30,605 bases of DNA from a virus: positions 1-30,605 of the IMG/VR virus record IMGVR_UViG_3300041809_003448. One strand, given 5' to 3'. Every line of letters begins with the position of its first letter. Positions within the stretch are counted from its first letter, which is position 1. Below, one piece after another: positions 23,278 through 29,893 of the stretch. The notes beneath the pieces were generated by a model. The model did not search any database. It had not been told where the DNA came from and saw only the letters and a program-made list of their open reading frames with translations. The position numbers and the translations under genes were made by a program.

Positions 23278-23520
23278 ATGTTCTGGAAGCACGTGAAGGC
23301 GGGGGCGGTCGTGCTCTACCGCTCGTTCATCGCCGGCGCCATCGGCGGCGCCAGCGCGTACCTCACGAGCGGGACCGGAGGCGGCATCCAGGCCGGTCGG
23401 GCGATCGCCTACGCCGCGATCGGGGGCGGCGTCGCCGCCGCGGCCGTTGTGGTCGAGCAGTGGCTTGACCCGAGGCAGCTCTCGTTCGGGCTGGGCTCGC
23501 GGGCGCAGCTCAGGGCTTAG
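23278..23520 (+). CDS. Holin-like small membrane protein
   Basis: 80 aa with AAGGAGGAG before the ATG. Two hydrophobic stretches (about residues 7-30, and 43-62: GRAIAYAAIGGGVAAAAVVVE) are linked by a glycine-rich turn, and the C-terminus is short and charged. Topology and location next to amidase and peptidase genes suit a holin that opens the membrane for endolysin. No family motif can be named. Its TAG stop lies at the edge of the IS element, so the original C-terminus may have been different. Confidence 0.7.
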   Translation: MFWKHVKAGAVVLYRSFIAGAIGGASAYLTSGTGGGIQAGRAIAYAAIGGGVAAAAVVVEQWLDPRQLSFGLGSRAQLRA

Positions 23521-24461
23521 GACCCATGCCGATAGGAGTCTCGTAGCAGCTGTCGAATCTGTTGATCGGGCCGGCCGTCGTGCCACCCGATCAGGAGGTC
23601 CGTGATGGGCTACATGGTCAGTCGTGATGACGGCTGGCGGATGCCGGATTGGCTCTGGGAGCAGATCGAGCCGCTGCTGCCGGCGCCGCCGCCCCACCCT
23701 CTGGGCTGTCATCGCCCCCGGGTCCCCAACCGCAGCGCGATGAACGCCATCTTGTTGATCCTGCGCACCGGCATGCAGTGGAACGCCCTCGATGCGACCG
23801 GGATCTGCTCCTCGAGTTCGGCGCATCGCCGCTTTCAGGAGTGGGAACGGGCCGGCGTCTTTGCCGAGATGTGGCGTCGGGGGCTGCTTGCCTACGATGC
23901 GGCGGCCGGCATCGACTGGTCCTTCCTCTCCGCCGACGGCGCCATGACCAAGGCGCCGCTGGGCGGCGAGCAGACAGGCGCAAACCCCACCGATCGAGGC
24001 AAAAAAGGGCGAAGCGTTCGCTTCTCTGCGAGGCAAGCGGGGTACCTCTCGGGTTGGCATGCGACGGCGCCAACCGCAACGACCACAAGCTGCTGAAGGC
24101 CACCCTCGACGCGCTCCCCGTCGCCCGGCCGAAGCCGACCGCAAGCTCACCCCAGGGTCTCTGCCTCGATGCCGGCTACGACAACGCGGAGAGCCGCCGG
24201 CTCGTCGACGACTACGGCTTTACGGCCCACATCCGCAGCCGCGGCGAGGAGATCGCGGAGAAGCTGCAGACGCCCGGCTGGAAGGCGAGGCGCTGGGTGG
24301 TGGAGGCCTGCCACTCCTGGCTCAACCGCAACCGCGGCCTGCTCGTGCGCTGGTCGAAGAAGGCCGAGAACCACCTGGCCCTGCTGATGCTCGCCTGCGC
24401 CCTGATCGCCTTCAAGAAAGCACACACGGCGATGCTCACCAAGGCCCTATCGGTATAGGCT
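23520..24461 (+). mobile_element. IS5-like insertion sequence (IS427-type)
   Basis: Boundaries estimated from a terminal inverted repeat: ATGCCGATAGG at 23526-23536 matches, at 10 of 11 bases, the complement of CCTATCGGTAT at 24446-24456. Outside them the flanks are TTA on both sides, possibly the 3-base target duplication, though the left TTA includes the holin stop region. About 940 bases, one transposase read in two frames. The element sits just past the holin-like gene and directly before a pair of palindromes. Confidence 0.75.
23602..24458 (+). CDS. IS5-family transposase, two frames joined by -1 frameshift
   Basis: First frame 23602-24096 carries the N-terminal DNA-binding part (PDWLWEQIEPLLPAPPP, RSAMNAILLILRTGMQWNALD) and the first catalytic Asp (SADGAMTKAPLGG). 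Second frame, read after a -1 slip at the A6G run (24001-24007), has the rest: RAKRSLLCEASGVPLGLACDGANRNDHKLL, with the second Asp in CLDAGYDNAE and the Glu in WVVEACHSWLNRNRGLLVRW, the DDE end. The joined product is about 285 aa, the normal length for this group. Members of this IS group are known to use such A-run frameshifting. A simple disabling frameshift cannot be excluded. Confidence 0.85.
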
Positions 24462-24502
24462 CTTAAGGACTCCTTAAGTGTAAGGCTCGACGGTAGCCTT
24501 AC
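24462..24502 (+). promoter_or_regulatory. Two adjacent palindromes, probable operator
   Basis: CTTAAGGACTCCTTAAG is a perfect palindrome with 8-base arms (24462-24478). Immediately after it comes GTAAGGCT-N7-AGCCTTAC (24480-24502), a second 8-base inverted repeat. Both are AT-richer than the surroundings. They stand just upstream of a likely promoter and the early genes, where a repressor or activator of the lytic switch would be expected to bind. The left one touches the presumed IS edge. Confidence 0.6.
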
Positions 24503-24533
24503 CTCAGAAGCGCCGTTTTCGTCTGGTTTTCGC

Positions 24534-24562
24534 TTGCAGCTTATTCACGTCCTGGATAGGGT
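24534..24562 (+). promoter_or_regulatory. Probable early promoter
   Basis: TTGCAG, 17 bases, then TAGGGT. Spacing is ideal for a housekeeping sigma factor and both hexamers are reasonable in a GC-rich genome. Predicted transcription start is near 24569, about 80 bases before the first early gene (ATG 24650). No other convincing pair was seen between 24459 and 24650. Confidence 0.45.
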
Positions 24563-24649
24563 CCCGTGGTCACCAACGGTTTTGGGGTTCAACGCGTCAC
24601 GGGGGTGTCGATGTTGCACGAAGTCCTCTATCCACTCCAAGGGGGCCTT

Positions 24650-24913
24650 ATGGCGGCAAACGGCGTCATGCTGAGCACCAAGGATGCAGCCGACAGGCTG
24701 AAGGAGCGCTACGGTGTGCCGGTCGTGCCGGCCGCCGTGCGCGGCTGGTGTCTCGAGGGTCTGCTCACCCACCAGACGGTCGGTGGGCGCATCATCATCG
24801 AAGACGAGCATCTCGACGGCTTCATCGAGGGGCTCATCGAGCAGGCGTGGCGGCGGGTCACAAGCGTCCGTCGCTCGCGCCCGCAGAACAACGAAGGAGC
24901 CGGCGCCGCCTGA
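24650..24913 (+). CDS. Small HTH (excisionase/MerR-like) protein
   Basis: 87 aa from ATG 24650, chosen for the AAGGGGG Shine-Dalgarno; an upstream frame from 24566 lacks one. The pattern LSTKDAADRLKERYGVPVVPAAVRGWCLEGLL followed by the strand-rich GGRIIIEDEHLDGFIEG is the winged-helix layout of excisionase or MerR-like phage regulators: helix-turn-helix then a wing. It is the first early gene after the operator-promoter region, so a regulator or recombination directionality factor is likely. Its TGA lies in the loop of a strong terminator. Confidence 0.7.
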   Translation: MAANGVMLSTKDAADRLKERYGVPVVPAAVRGWCLEGLLTHQTVGGRIIIEDEHLDGFIEGLIEQAWRRVTSVRRSRPQNNEGAGAA

Positions 24914-24928
24914 CGGCGCCGGCTCCTT
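24894..24928 (+). terminator. Intrinsic terminator after first early gene
   Basis: AAGGAGCCGGCGCCG pairs perfectly with CGGCGCCGGCTCCTT (15 bp), loop CCTGA, followed by a single extra T. The stop codon of the HTH gene is inside the loop. Read-through must occur for the replication genes unless another promoter exists. Its right flank takes part in a competing inverted repeat (24927-25004). Confidence 0.75.
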
Positions 24929-25004
24929 TGGCGAGAGGAGGTGGTCATCTGACGATCCGGTAACGTCAACCCTCGCGCAAGGGGGAAACCTTGCTCTCGC
25001 CAAA
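24927..25004 (+). promoter_or_regulatory. Competing 11-bp inverted repeat around a TTG start
   Basis: TTTGGCGAGAG (24927-24937) and CTCTCGCCAAA (24994-25004) are exact complements. The left arm starts in the terminator tail, the right arm covers the first codons of the next gene (TTG 24991). Formation would unfold the terminator edge or hide that start. It may be an antitermination or translation-control element; not tested. Confidence 0.4.
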
Positions 25005-25296
25005 ACGAGAGCGCCCGGTCCTGGAAAGAAGGGGCGCTCCCCAATCGCTCTCGCAGCGATCGTTTCGTAGTATCGGCGCACGTTCGCGCGTAGTCAACGC
25101 AATTGCGCGCACACGTGCCCGGACGATTATCTACGGACTCGTCTCCTTCGGCGTTATCTCGGGAGCCGGTCTCTACCTCATCTGCCAGGTCCTGGCCGCG
25201 AGCGGCGGCCGGCGCGGATCCGCACTGGTCATGCTCGCCAGCTGGTGGCTCACCCTCCTCGCGCTGGCGACCTGTTCGAGCGGGCGGCGGCGTTGA
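24991..25296 (+). CDS. Small two-span membrane protein, early operon
   Basis: 101 aa from TTG 24991 with AAGGGGGA before it. The first ~40 residues are basic and hydrophilic, then IIYGLVSFGVISGAGLYLICQVLA and ALVMLASWWLTLLALATC form two membrane helices. I do not know the family. Early phage membrane proteins often affect host division or exclude other phages, but that is only a possibility. The stop overlaps the next TTG (TTGA). Confidence 0.6.
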   Translation: MLSPKRERPVLERRGAPQSLSQRSFRSIGARSRVVNAIARTRARTIIYGLVSFGVISGAGLYLICQVLAASGGRRGSALVMLASWWLTLLALATCSSGRRR

Positions 25297-25538
25297 CCGC
25301 CGGCAAGCGCGCTGGCGCTCACCCGACGATCGAGCCCGCCAACCTGCGCGACCTTCCCTCGGTGCTCGACATCAAGGACATCATGTCGGCGCTCCGTCTC
25401 AACGAGGTGGCCTGCCGCGAGCTCGTCGACGCCGGGCTCATCCAGAAGCTCCCGTACCATGGCCGGCTCCACGTCGCCAACGACGAGGTCGCCCGGTTCC
25501 TGCGCGATCAGACCGAGCTCGGGCGGGCGGCGTCATGA
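25293..25538 (+). CDS. Second small HTH (excisionase-like) protein
   Basis: 81 aa, TTG start overlapping the previous stop. LDIKDIMSALRLNEVACRELVDAGLIQKLPYHGRLHVANDEVARFLRD gives helix-turn-helix then wing with RLHV, the same layout as the gene at 24650 but with little residue identity. Such pairs may be a directionality factor plus a regulator. Its stop overlaps the ATG of the next gene (ATGA). Confidence 0.65.
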   Translation: MTAGKRAGAHPTIEPANLRDLPSVLDIKDIMSALRLNEVACRELVDAGLIQKLPYHGRLHVANDEVARFLRDQTELGRAAS

Positions 25539-25945
25539 GGTACGACGAGGAGTACCGGCTCGCGCTTCGGCGCCATCGTCTCCGCCGCGAGACCGAGCGT
25601 CTGCTCGCGCCGCGGTTCTCGCGCCGGCTGGTCATGGAGACCAACCTGCGCCGCACACACCTCTTCTCCGACGCCGAGGTCCGCGCTCGCGTTCTCGCCG
25701 AGCTCGGTCCCGTGACCGACGAGGAGCGCGCCTTGGACGCGCGCATCGACCGTGAGCACAAGCTCACCGACCGTGCTCTCCGCGCTTCGACCGCCCGGGA
25801 GACCATGCGCTCGCTCGCCCAGCACATCGAGCGCGCCTACGGCGTTCCCTACGTCAAGGACCTCACCGACGACCAGCTCGACGCCTTCGAAGCGTGGGTC
25901 GTGCGGCGCGAGGAGCTTAAGGAGAGGAGGGAGCGTCGTGGTTGA
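25535..25945 (+). CDS. Helical protein of unknown role, early operon
   Basis: 136 aa. Very rich in Arg, Glu and Leu, with a long helical pattern (RLALRRHRLRRETERLLAPRFSRRL and RETMRSLAQHIERAYG). No catalytic motif or zinc ligands. Overlaps the ERF gene's start by 8 bases, so translation is coupled. It may bind nucleic acid or a partner protein. No family recognised. Confidence 0.7.
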   Translation: MRYDEEYRLALRRHRLRRETERLLAPRFSRRLVMETNLRRTHLFSDAEVRARVLAELGPVTDEERALDARIDREHKLTDRALRASTARETMRSLAQHIERAYGVPYVKDLTDDQLDAFEAWVVRREELKERRERRG

Positions 25946-26741
25946 CCTGCAGCGCTCTGAGCCATTCGCCGCGATCGCCGCGGCGGTCGCCGACTTTAAC
26001 AAGGCGATTCGCAACCCGGCTGCCGATCAGACGGCGCGTGTGCAGCCCAAGGACCACACTAAGCCAGCCTACACCTACCCCTACGCCGACCTCGGCGGCA
26101 TCATGGACCACGTCCGCCCGGCGCTGGCCGAGGCCGGTCTGTGGCTCTCACAACAGGTCGTGACCGACCCGGGTCATCCGGGCGATCTCGGCGCCGAGAC
26201 CTACCTGTTCCACGCATCCGGCGAGTGGCTGGGCTGGGAGCCTGTCTGGATCCCGGCCGGCGACACCGCCAAGGACGTCGGCTCGGCCATCTCCTACTCG
26301 CGCCGCTACGGCGTGCTCGCCGCGCTCGGCTTGGCCGCGCGCGAGGAGACCGACGGGCAGCAGGCTCGCCGCCAGGCGCCTCGGGCGCAAACGGTTGCTC
26401 CGAAATCCGCTCCGTCGGCGGCGCCGGCGGTTCCTGCGGCGATCGGCCAGACGCGCGCCGCGGCACTCATCGCGCTGGGCAATCGCAAGGGCAAGACCGC
26501 CGAGGACCTGCTCACCTTTGCGCAGGCGCTCGGGCTTCCGAAGGACAAGGAGCTCCGCGAGGCCACGCCGGTGCTGGGCGATCGCATTGGCCGGCGCCTC
26601 GAGGCGCTGGCCGACCGCTTCGACGAGAACGGCGTCGAGATCCCGGAGGCACCGGCGGTGCAGGAGACGCTCGGCGCGCCGTCGCCGGCTCCCGGCGACG
26701 ACACCGACCCGCCGTTCGTCGACGACGGCGACCCGTCGTGA
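25938..26741 (+). CDS. ERF-family single-strand annealing protein
   Basis: 267 aa from GTG 25938, chosen because AGGAGGG is right upstream. Recombinase that anneals complementary strands during phage recombination and repair. The ERF core is clear: FAAIAAAVADFNKAI, then YPYADLGGIMDHVRPALAEAGLWLSQQVV, GEWLGWEPVWIPAGDTAKDVGSAISYSRRYGVLAALGLAAREETDG. The C-terminal ~110 residues are a Pro/Ala linker and an acidic tail (DDTDPPFVDDGDPS), similar to the tails that contact single-strand-binding protein in other recombination proteins. A GCGCAAACGGTT motif lies in the linker. Confidence 0.88.
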   Translation: MVDLQRSEPFAAIAAAVADFNKAIRNPAADQTARVQPKDHTKPAYTYPYADLGGIMDHVRPALAEAGLWLSQQVVTDPGHPGDLGAETYLFHASGEWLGWEPVWIPAGDTAKDVGSAISYSRRYGVLAALGLAAREETDGQQARRQAPRAQTVAPKSAPSAAPAVPAAIGQTRAAALIALGNRKGKTAEDLLTFAQALGLPKDKELREATPVLGDRIGRRLEALADRFDENGVEIPEAPAVQETLGAPSPAPGDDTDPPFVDDGDPS

Positions 26742-26959
26742 TCCTCTGCTCGCTCAAGGACATGGTGACCGTCGAGGCGCGCGAGGTCCTCGACCCCTGC
26801 GGCCAGCAGCGCTGGTACAAGCGCGACGGCGACAACAAGGTCCTGCGCGTGGCATCGGTGCAACCGTGGGGACTCCGCTGGGTCAAGGTGACCGTCGAGG
26901 ACGGTCGCAGCTTCGTCCAGCCGAACACGCGCCACGTCTTCGTGCTGGGGCGGCCATGA
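26738..26959 (+). CDS. Small beta-rich protein of unknown role
   Basis: 73 aa, GTG start overlapping the ERF stop (GTGA). Pattern VTVEAREVLDPCGQQRWYKRDGDNKVLRVASVQPWGLRWVKVTVEDG looks like a compact beta barrel. No family recognised. It sits tightly between the annealing and initiator genes, so a replication accessory or nucleic-acid binding role is possible. Confidence 0.65.
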   Translation: MILCSLKDMVTVEAREVLDPCGQQRWYKRDGDNKVLRVASVQPWGLRWVKVTVEDGRSFVQPNTRHVFVLGRP

Positions 26960-27822
26960 GCGCCGCCGAGCACGTCTACTGGCGGGTCTCGCCGCGCGTC
27001 TGGGACGAGCAGTGGAGCGAGGACGCGCGCGTCCTGTGGCTCTACCTGCTCACCAACCGCCATCGCATCGCCGAGGGGCTCTACCGCCTGCCCAAGGGCT
27101 ACATCGAGTCCGACCTCGGGTGGTCCGTACAACGGTTAGCCAAACCCTTCGGGGAACTGCTCGCCGACGGTTGCGTGCGCTACGACGAAACGGCTTCGGT
27201 CGTGCTCATCGTCGGCGCGCTCGCATACCAGGCGCCCGACAACCCGAACTGCCAAAAGGCGGCGCTCCGCAAGCTCGCCGAGGTCCCGTCGACTCCGCTC
27301 CTGGCGGAGCTCGTAGCCTCGGCGGCGCGCCTCTGTCCAGCCTTCGCGGAACGGTTGCGCGAACGGTTCGCGGAACGGTTGGGCGAATGGTTGGCCTACT
27401 CTCCTTCTCCTACTCCTTCTCCTACTCCAGCTCCCGCTCCAGAAAACCTCTTGTCGGCGCCGCCGGCACCGACGTTTGCAGTCCCATTCGACGACTTCTG
27501 GTCGATCTACCCCGACCGCACGAAGGCCAAGGAGGCTCGGCGCCGCTGGGCTTCGCTTTCGAACGTGAGCCGCGCCAAGGCGGTCGCCGCCGCGGTGATC
27601 GTCGCTGAGGCAGTGAGCTGCGGGCGCGTCGAGCTGCGCTACGTGCCGGGTGGCGCCGTGTTCTTAAACGAGCGCTGGTCTGAATGGCTCGACGGCATCC
27701 CAGCTCGCTACGGGCGCCGGCGTCCGGGCTTCTCCGACTTCGAGCGCATCGCCCGCGAGGCCGAGCTCGCCGGAGAGCTCGCCGCCGGCGCCGCTCCGCT
27801 CCAGATCGGAGGTCCGCAGTGA
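26956..27822 (+). CDS. Replication initiator (HTH/DnaD-like)
   Basis: 288 aa, ATG overlapping the previous stop (ATGA). The N-terminal ~110 residues (WRVSPRVWDEQWSEDARVLWLYLLTNRHRIAEGLYRLP..) form a winged-helix-type domain like those of phage replisome organisers. A Pro/Ser/Thr linker with repeats (SPSPTPSPTPAPAP) follows. The C-terminal domain (FDDFWSIYPDRTKAKEARRRWASL) is the pattern common to phage replication proteins that recruit the host or phage helicase. The DNA of the region just before and inside the linker carries four direct repeats (see iterons), as in lambda O, where the origin lies inside the initiator gene. Confidence 0.8.
   Translation: MSAAEHVYWRVSPRVWDEQWSEDARVLWLYLLTNRHRIAEGLYRLPKGYIESDLGWSVQRLAKPFGELLADGCVRYDETASVVLIVGALAYQAPDNPNCQKAALRKLAEVPSTPLLAELVASAARLCPAFAERLRERFAERLGEWLAYSPSPTPSPTPAPAPENLLSAPPAPTFAVPFDDFWSIYPDRTKAKEARRRWASLSNVSRAKAVAAAVIVAEAVSCGRVELRYVPGGAVFLNERWSEWLDGIPARYGRRRPGFSDFERIAREAELAGELAAGAAPLQIGGPQ
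27346..27393 (+). repeat. Four tandem 12-bp iterons, putative replication origin
   Basis: Units GCGGAACGGTTG, CGCGAACGGTTC, GCGGAACGGTTG and GGCGAATGGTTG lie head to tail. All share the core GAA(C/T)GGTT. They encode a four-residue repeat inside the initiator, but with GAA and TTG codons, whereas the surrounding genes prefer GAG and CTC or CTG. This suggests the DNA, not only the protein, is under selection. A pyrimidine-rich, AT-richer stretch follows at once (27394-27450). Confidence 0.65.
27394..27450 (+). repeat. Pyrimidine-rich 12-bp repeats beside iterons
   Basis: Repeats of CCTTCTCCTACT at period 12 run through the linker codons, using third-position T, which is unusual here. Together with the iterons on the left this resembles the duplex-opening part of an origin: one strand is almost pure pyrimidine. 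The repeats can also be explained as a coded Ser/Thr/Pro linker. Confidence 0.5.
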
Positions 27823-28232
27823 CCCTTGCTACTCTCATCCGCATGCTGGGCGCAGCGAACGCCTGCTACCGCGGACGCTTTGGCTTCCAGGACTCAGAGG
27901 ACGTCGCCACCACGGCCAAGGTCTGGGGCGCCGTGCTCAAGAGCGTGGACGACGCCGACGGCGTCGCTGCCTTCCTCGAGCACTTCAGGCAGTCCGTCCA
28001 TCCCCCGACGCCAGCCGACATCATGGATGGCGCCGAGCTTGCGCGGGCGCTCGCACCGCAGCACTGCGCACGATGCGAGAAGCTCCTGTCCGCCGATGAC
28101 CTGCTGGACGGCGAGGCGCTCGACGACGGCTCGCGGCACTGCTTTGTCTGCTACGTCGAGACCCACGGCGGGCTTCCCCAGGGCGGCGCCGTGCCGCTCC
28201 TGATGCCCGCTCTCAAGGCGGTGGAGCTGTGA
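27819..28232 (+). CDS. Replicative helicase loader-like protein (G39P-like) with zinc pair
   Basis: 137 aa, GTG start with GGAGG at good distance, overlapping the initiator stop (GTGA). The N-terminal part (TLIRMLGAANACYRGRFGFQDSEDVATTAKVWGAVLKSVDDADGVAAFLEHFRQSVHPPTPADIMDG) resembles helicase loader/inhibitors such as SPP1 G39P: the FPP/HPPTPADI segment and spacing fit. The C-terminus adds two Cys pairs (CARC and CFVC). Order initiator then loader is the usual one in such replication modules, though the match to G39P is by eye. Confidence 0.65.
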   Translation: MTLATLIRMLGAANACYRGRFGFQDSEDVATTAKVWGAVLKSVDDADGVAAFLEHFRQSVHPPTPADIMDGAELARALAPQHCARCEKLLSADDLLDGEALDDGSRHCFVCYVETHGGLPQGGAVPLLMPALKAVEL

Positions 28233-28471
28233 TCGCCTCAGTCGTCGTCATGGTGGCGCTCGCCTTCGTGGCTGGCCTTGTGTTCGGGGTCGCGACTGAG
28301 TCGGCGATCGCCGACGGACGCGCTCGGCGCCGCTGCACCGACTGCATCTTCCGCAACCGCGAGGTCTGCCAGCGTTGCGGCAAGCTCGAGGTGGTCGATC
28401 GCCACAAGGGCCGGCGCCTCTGCCGCTCCTGCCACATCCGGGAGCACCGTCGCGAGGAGGCCGTCTCGTGA
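28229..28471 (+). CDS. Small membrane protein with zinc ribbon
   Basis: 80 aa, GTG start overlapping the previous stop. The first ~25 residues form one membrane helix (IASVVVMVALAFVAGLVFGVA). The rest has CTDC, then VCQRCG, then LCRSCH: several Cys pairs for zinc. A single-span protein with a cytosolic zinc ribbon; function unknown. It could tether replication to the membrane, but nothing shows this. Confidence 0.65.
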   Translation: MIASVVVMVALAFVAGLVFGVATESAIADGRARRRCTDCIFRNREVCQRCGKLEVVDRHKGRRLCRSCHIREHRREEAVS

Positions 28472-28734
28472 GCCGGCGCAGACCGCGTCGCTTGGGGCCG
28501 GTGGTCATCACCTACCACGCCCTCGACAGCTACCTCAACCGCGTGCCGGGCGTCTCCGTGCACGCCGCCAAACAGCAGATCCAACGCCTCGCCTGCCGCG
28601 CCGTCTGGGACCGCTCGACGTGGTCCGGCGCTCAGGTGTACCGCGCCGGTGACGTCGAGCTTCTGGCGCATCCCGTCGCGCGTCGCAGCGCGATTCTTGT
28701 AACCATCGTCTTCCGTGGAGGCCCCCGTGTCTGA
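28468..28734 (+). CDS. Small protein of unknown role
   Basis: 88 aa, GTG start overlapping the previous stop. Basic N-terminus (SRRRPRRLG), a central helix (SVHAAKQQIQRLACRAVW) and short strands near the C-terminus. No motif recognised. Tight spacing shows membership in the replication operon. Confidence 0.6.
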   Translation: MSRRRPRRLGPVVITYHALDSYLNRVPGVSVHAAKQQIQRLACRAVWDRSTWSGAQVYRAGDVELLAHPVARRSAILVTIVFRGGPRV

Positions 28735-28993
28735 CGACATGCTGTTCCCCATGACCGCCGCCGACGTCCTGGCCAAGCCGCGCTCCGCGTTGCTCGCCGC
28801 CGTCAGCAAGGCTGAGACCGCGCTCGAGAAGGCGGAGGAGAAGGTGGATAAGGCCAAAGCCGCGCTGGCCGACTTCGACCTCGGCATCGAGATGCAGGAG
28901 CGCGAGCACCAGCAGGCGCTCGCCGAGCTGCGGCGCGACCTGAGGCGCGCCATGGCCGATGGCGCCGATCCCGAGACAGGGGAGGTGCAGTGA
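28727..28993 (+). CDS. Coiled-coil protein of unknown role
   Basis: 88 aa from GTG 28727 (GGAGG upstream); a longer GTG start at 28715 is weaker. Residues ~20-75 form one long amphipathic helix (SKAETALEKAEEKVDKAKAALADFDLGIEMQEREHQQALAELRRDLRRAM). The end reads DGADPETGEV, an exposed acidic tail. Looks like an adaptor or dimer; no known domain. Confidence 0.65.
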   Translation: MSDDMLFPMTAADVLAKPRSALLAAVSKAETALEKAEEKVDKAKAALADFDLGIEMQEREHQQALAELRRDLRRAMADGADPETGEVQ

Positions 28994-29460
28994 TGGGCGA
29001 CGCTCTCGACGTCTCCAGAGTAGTGGCCGACGCACGCGACGCGCTTGCCCGCTTGGTCGACGACGTGGTCGTGCTCGCTCTGGCTCCCGGCGGCCTCGAG
29101 GCGCTCCACGCCGCCGTGCCGTCTTTGGCGTGCTCGGCAACCGAGCAGACTGTGCTCGAGCTCACGGCGACGGTCGCGCCGAAGAAGCTCGAGGAGCGCC
29201 CGAACATCGAGATCGGCGTCGACGGCGCTCCCGACCGGGCGATCGACTGCAACGACGCCGGTTACGTCGCGAAGCTGTTCTCCGTCTCGCGCGTTCCGGC
29301 AAGTCAGGCGAAGCGGTCAGGCTTCAACTTAAAGCAGGTGACCTGCTCGGTCTGTGGCGGCGTGTTTCTCGCCAAGAAGGTGACAGCGGACCGCTGCAGC
29401 GCCGTCTGTAGCCGCGAGGCCGACCGGCGCCGCAACCACCACGGCGGGGCTTTGGCGTGA
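28993..29460 (+). CDS. Zinc-finger protein of unknown role
   Basis: 155 aa from ATG 28993, chosen because GGGGAGG is spaced well; GTG 28990 also fits. The first ~100 residues are helical with LDVSRVVADARDALARLVDD. The C-terminus has a four-Cys motif: CSVCGG, then CSAVC with basic residues and HH (RRRNHH). Likely DNA- or RNA-binding zinc protein. No closer family seen. Confidence 0.65.
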   Translation: MGDALDVSRVVADARDALARLVDDVVVLALAPGGLEALHAAVPSLACSATEQTVLELTATVAPKKLEERPNIEIGVDGAPDRAIDCNDAGYVAKLFSVSRVPASQAKRSGFNLKQVTCSVCGGVFLAKKVTADRCSAVCSREADRRRNHHGGALA

Positions 29461-29479
29461 ACGGCGACGACAACTGCCG

Positions 29480-29893
29480 GTGATCCCGCGACTCGAGGTC
29501 ATCCTGCCGCTCCCGCCGAGCGTCAACCACTCGCACCGCAACATCGTGCTGCGTTCCAAGCGCACGGGACGCCGCTATACCGCGCAGTCGCCGACCCGCC
29601 AGTGTCGCTCATGGCGGTCAACGGCGGGTCTGCTCATCAACCGAGCCCGAGGTGACGTGCGCTGGGAGACGATCGGCAGGCCGGCGCGCGTCGTCGTCGA
29701 GGTCCGCTACTTCTGGCCGGACCGCCGGCGTCGCGACACTCACAACCGCGTGAAGGAGCTCTGCGATGCGCTCCAGCGGTCGCAGGTCTTCGAGGACGAC
29801 TGCCAGGTCGTGGTGCGTGAGCTGGGCTTCGAGATCGATCGCGCAAACGGCCGTCTGGAAATCGCGGTCTTCGTCGAGGACGACGCGCGGTGA
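29480..29893 (+). CDS. rusA: RusA-type Holliday junction resolvase
   Basis: 137 aa from GTG 29480 (no strong Shine-Dalgarno). It cuts four-way DNA junctions as a dimer with Mg2+. Family features: PLPPSVNHS at the N-terminus, then the metal-binding region RRRDTHNRVKELCDALQRSQVFEDDCQV, where RusA normally has D..N..K...D and a DD pair. All of these acids are present. The typical basic loop follows (RRRR). Helps process recombination products of the ERF pathway before packaging. Confidence 0.88.
   Translation: MIPRLEVILPLPPSVNHSHRNIVLRSKRTGRRYTAQSPTRQCRSWRSTAGLLINRARGDVRWETIGRPARVVVEVRYFWPDRRRRDTHNRVKELCDALQRSQVFEDDCQVVVRELGFEIDRANGRLEIAVFVEDDAR

Noticed and set aside
23602-24096. Transposase called as a dead gene because of the frame change
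   Set aside because: The break is at an A6G run where this IS group shifts frame naturally, and both halves are intact.
24938-24952. Tiny reading frame GTG GTC ATC TGA after a purine-rich stretch
   Set aside because: The ribosome-binding sequence would overlap the start itself, so translation is unlikely.
24459-25300. Search for an integrase or CI-like repressor gene
   Set aside because: No tyrosine or serine recombinase motif and no full repressor frame seen in any strand here.
27346-27450. CRISPR-like array
   Set aside because: The 12-bp units are directly adjacent, without spacers, and lie inside a coding frame.
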